A model generated the notes under the pieces. The model did not search any database. It was not told the origin of the DNA and saw only the letters and a program-made list of their open reading frames with translations. Positions 50,079 through 50,189 of a DNA stretch of 50,189 nt are shown here, piece by piece. The first letter of the stretch is position 1, and every line of letters starts with the position of its first letter. The stretch is from Streptomyces sp. MUM 203J (GTDB lineage: Bacteria > Actinomycetota > Actinomycetes > Streptomycetales > Streptomycetaceae): the NCBI RefSeq assembly GCF_022414595.1, contig NZ_JADWYO010000047.1, forward strand, positions 1 to 50,189, in the 5' to 3' direction. A program made the position numbers and the translations under genes.

Positions 50079-50189
50079 GTGGACGAAGAACCAGTGATCA
50101 TCAAACTCACGCGTGACCAGGCGGGTCTGATGCACGATCGGGTGACATCTGAACTGGCTTGCCCTACAGGGCAGGTGGGAAGGATGTCG
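50079..50189 (+). CDS. partial gene, hypothetical
   Basis: At least 37 codons from GTG 50079 (VDEEPVIIKLTRDQAG), continuing beyond the window. A TACGGT at 50067-50072 could be a -10 box, placing the transcript start at the GTG, i.e. leaderless. Product unknown. Confidence 0.45.
   Translation, partial: MDEEPVIIKLTRDQAGLMHDRVTSELACPTGQVGRMS

Larger units (their letters stand above)
35733..50189. mobile_element. AICE, pSAM2-like integrative conjugative element (right end not seen)
   Basis: Integrase, excisionase and RepSA replication initiator, followed by spread genes, a TraB-type translocase, a KorSA-like repressor and a Pif-like NUDIX protein, in the order typical of pSAM2-type elements. 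They replicate by rolling circle and transfer double-stranded DNA. A second copy of the tRNA 3' end was not found, so the outer end is either beyond 50189 or too degenerate to see. The genes after about 44500 may be cargo or flanking DNA. Confidence 0.8.

Noticed and set aside
35733..50189. prophage
   Set aside because: No capsid, tail, terminase or lysis genes; RepSA, Tra and Spd genes fit a conjugative element.
1..50189. CRISPR array or insertion sequence
   Set aside because: No regularly spaced direct repeats and no recognisable transposase was seen on either strand.

Overview
The window is chromosomal DNA of a Streptomyces or very close relative. The DNA is high-GC, third codon positions are saturated with G and C, GTG starts are common, and the gene order is one I recall from Streptomyces chromosomes (fasR-fabD-fabH-acpP-fabF, aceE, a TerD cluster). 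The right third is an integrated actinomycete element of the pSAM2 type. All family assignments come from reading the translated sequence; no database search was run.

Left part (1-22,000), mostly core genes. The minus-strand operon fasR-fabD-fabH-acpP-fabF makes type II fatty acid synthase under a PucR-family activator. It is followed by a pirin, a class C beta-lactamase-like serine hydrolase, and a MerR regulator translationally coupled to an aldo/keto reductase, with a textbook MerR promoter. A two-component system (11609-13000) lies next to a hydrolase-acyltransferase operon. A palindrome shared by the two promoters suggests that the response regulator controls both. A DUF4429/SHOCT protein, a second paralogous hydrolase, a divergent TetR/MFS efflux pair, a small secreted protein, a Kv-like ion channel and pyruvate dehydrogenase aceE complete this part.

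Middle (22,400-35,500). A DUF3052 protein and an AhpE-type peroxiredoxin lead into a Ter stress cluster: two near-identical TerD proteins separated by 1.1 kb of gene-free GC-saturated DNA, a DUF475/TerC-like membrane protein, a TerA-like protein, and a TerD domain with an AYGYP-repeat tail. Divergent from the last is a tightly coupled operon of a CitE-like lyase, an 854-residue PRTase-TRSP-StiP fusion and a HAD phosphatase. The operon looks biosynthetic and is predicted to make or modify a phosphoribosyl (nucleoside-like) metabolite linked to the Ter proteins. A FmdB zinc ribbon protein and a coiled-coil protein follow. This cluster is the most interesting system in the window.

Right part (35,658-end). 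A tRNA-Val(TAC) abuts a tyrosine integrase. From it run, in order, int, xis, repSA, spread/transfer genes (SpdD, small membrane and zinc proteins, a DUF2637 SpdB-like protein), a TraB/FtsK-type DNA translocase, an SCO3933-like regulator, a GntR/UTRA repressor (KorSA-like) and a Pif-like NUDIX hydrolase. An orphan Imm51-like gene sits on the opposite strand. Three or four copies of one palindrome mark the promoters of the transfer operon and of korSA/pif. A frameshifted gene, a lipoprotein, an unknown possible DNA-binding protein, a small membrane protein and two further GntR regulators with small accessory genes follow. No second copy of the tRNA 3' end was found, so the far att site is probably beyond the right edge.
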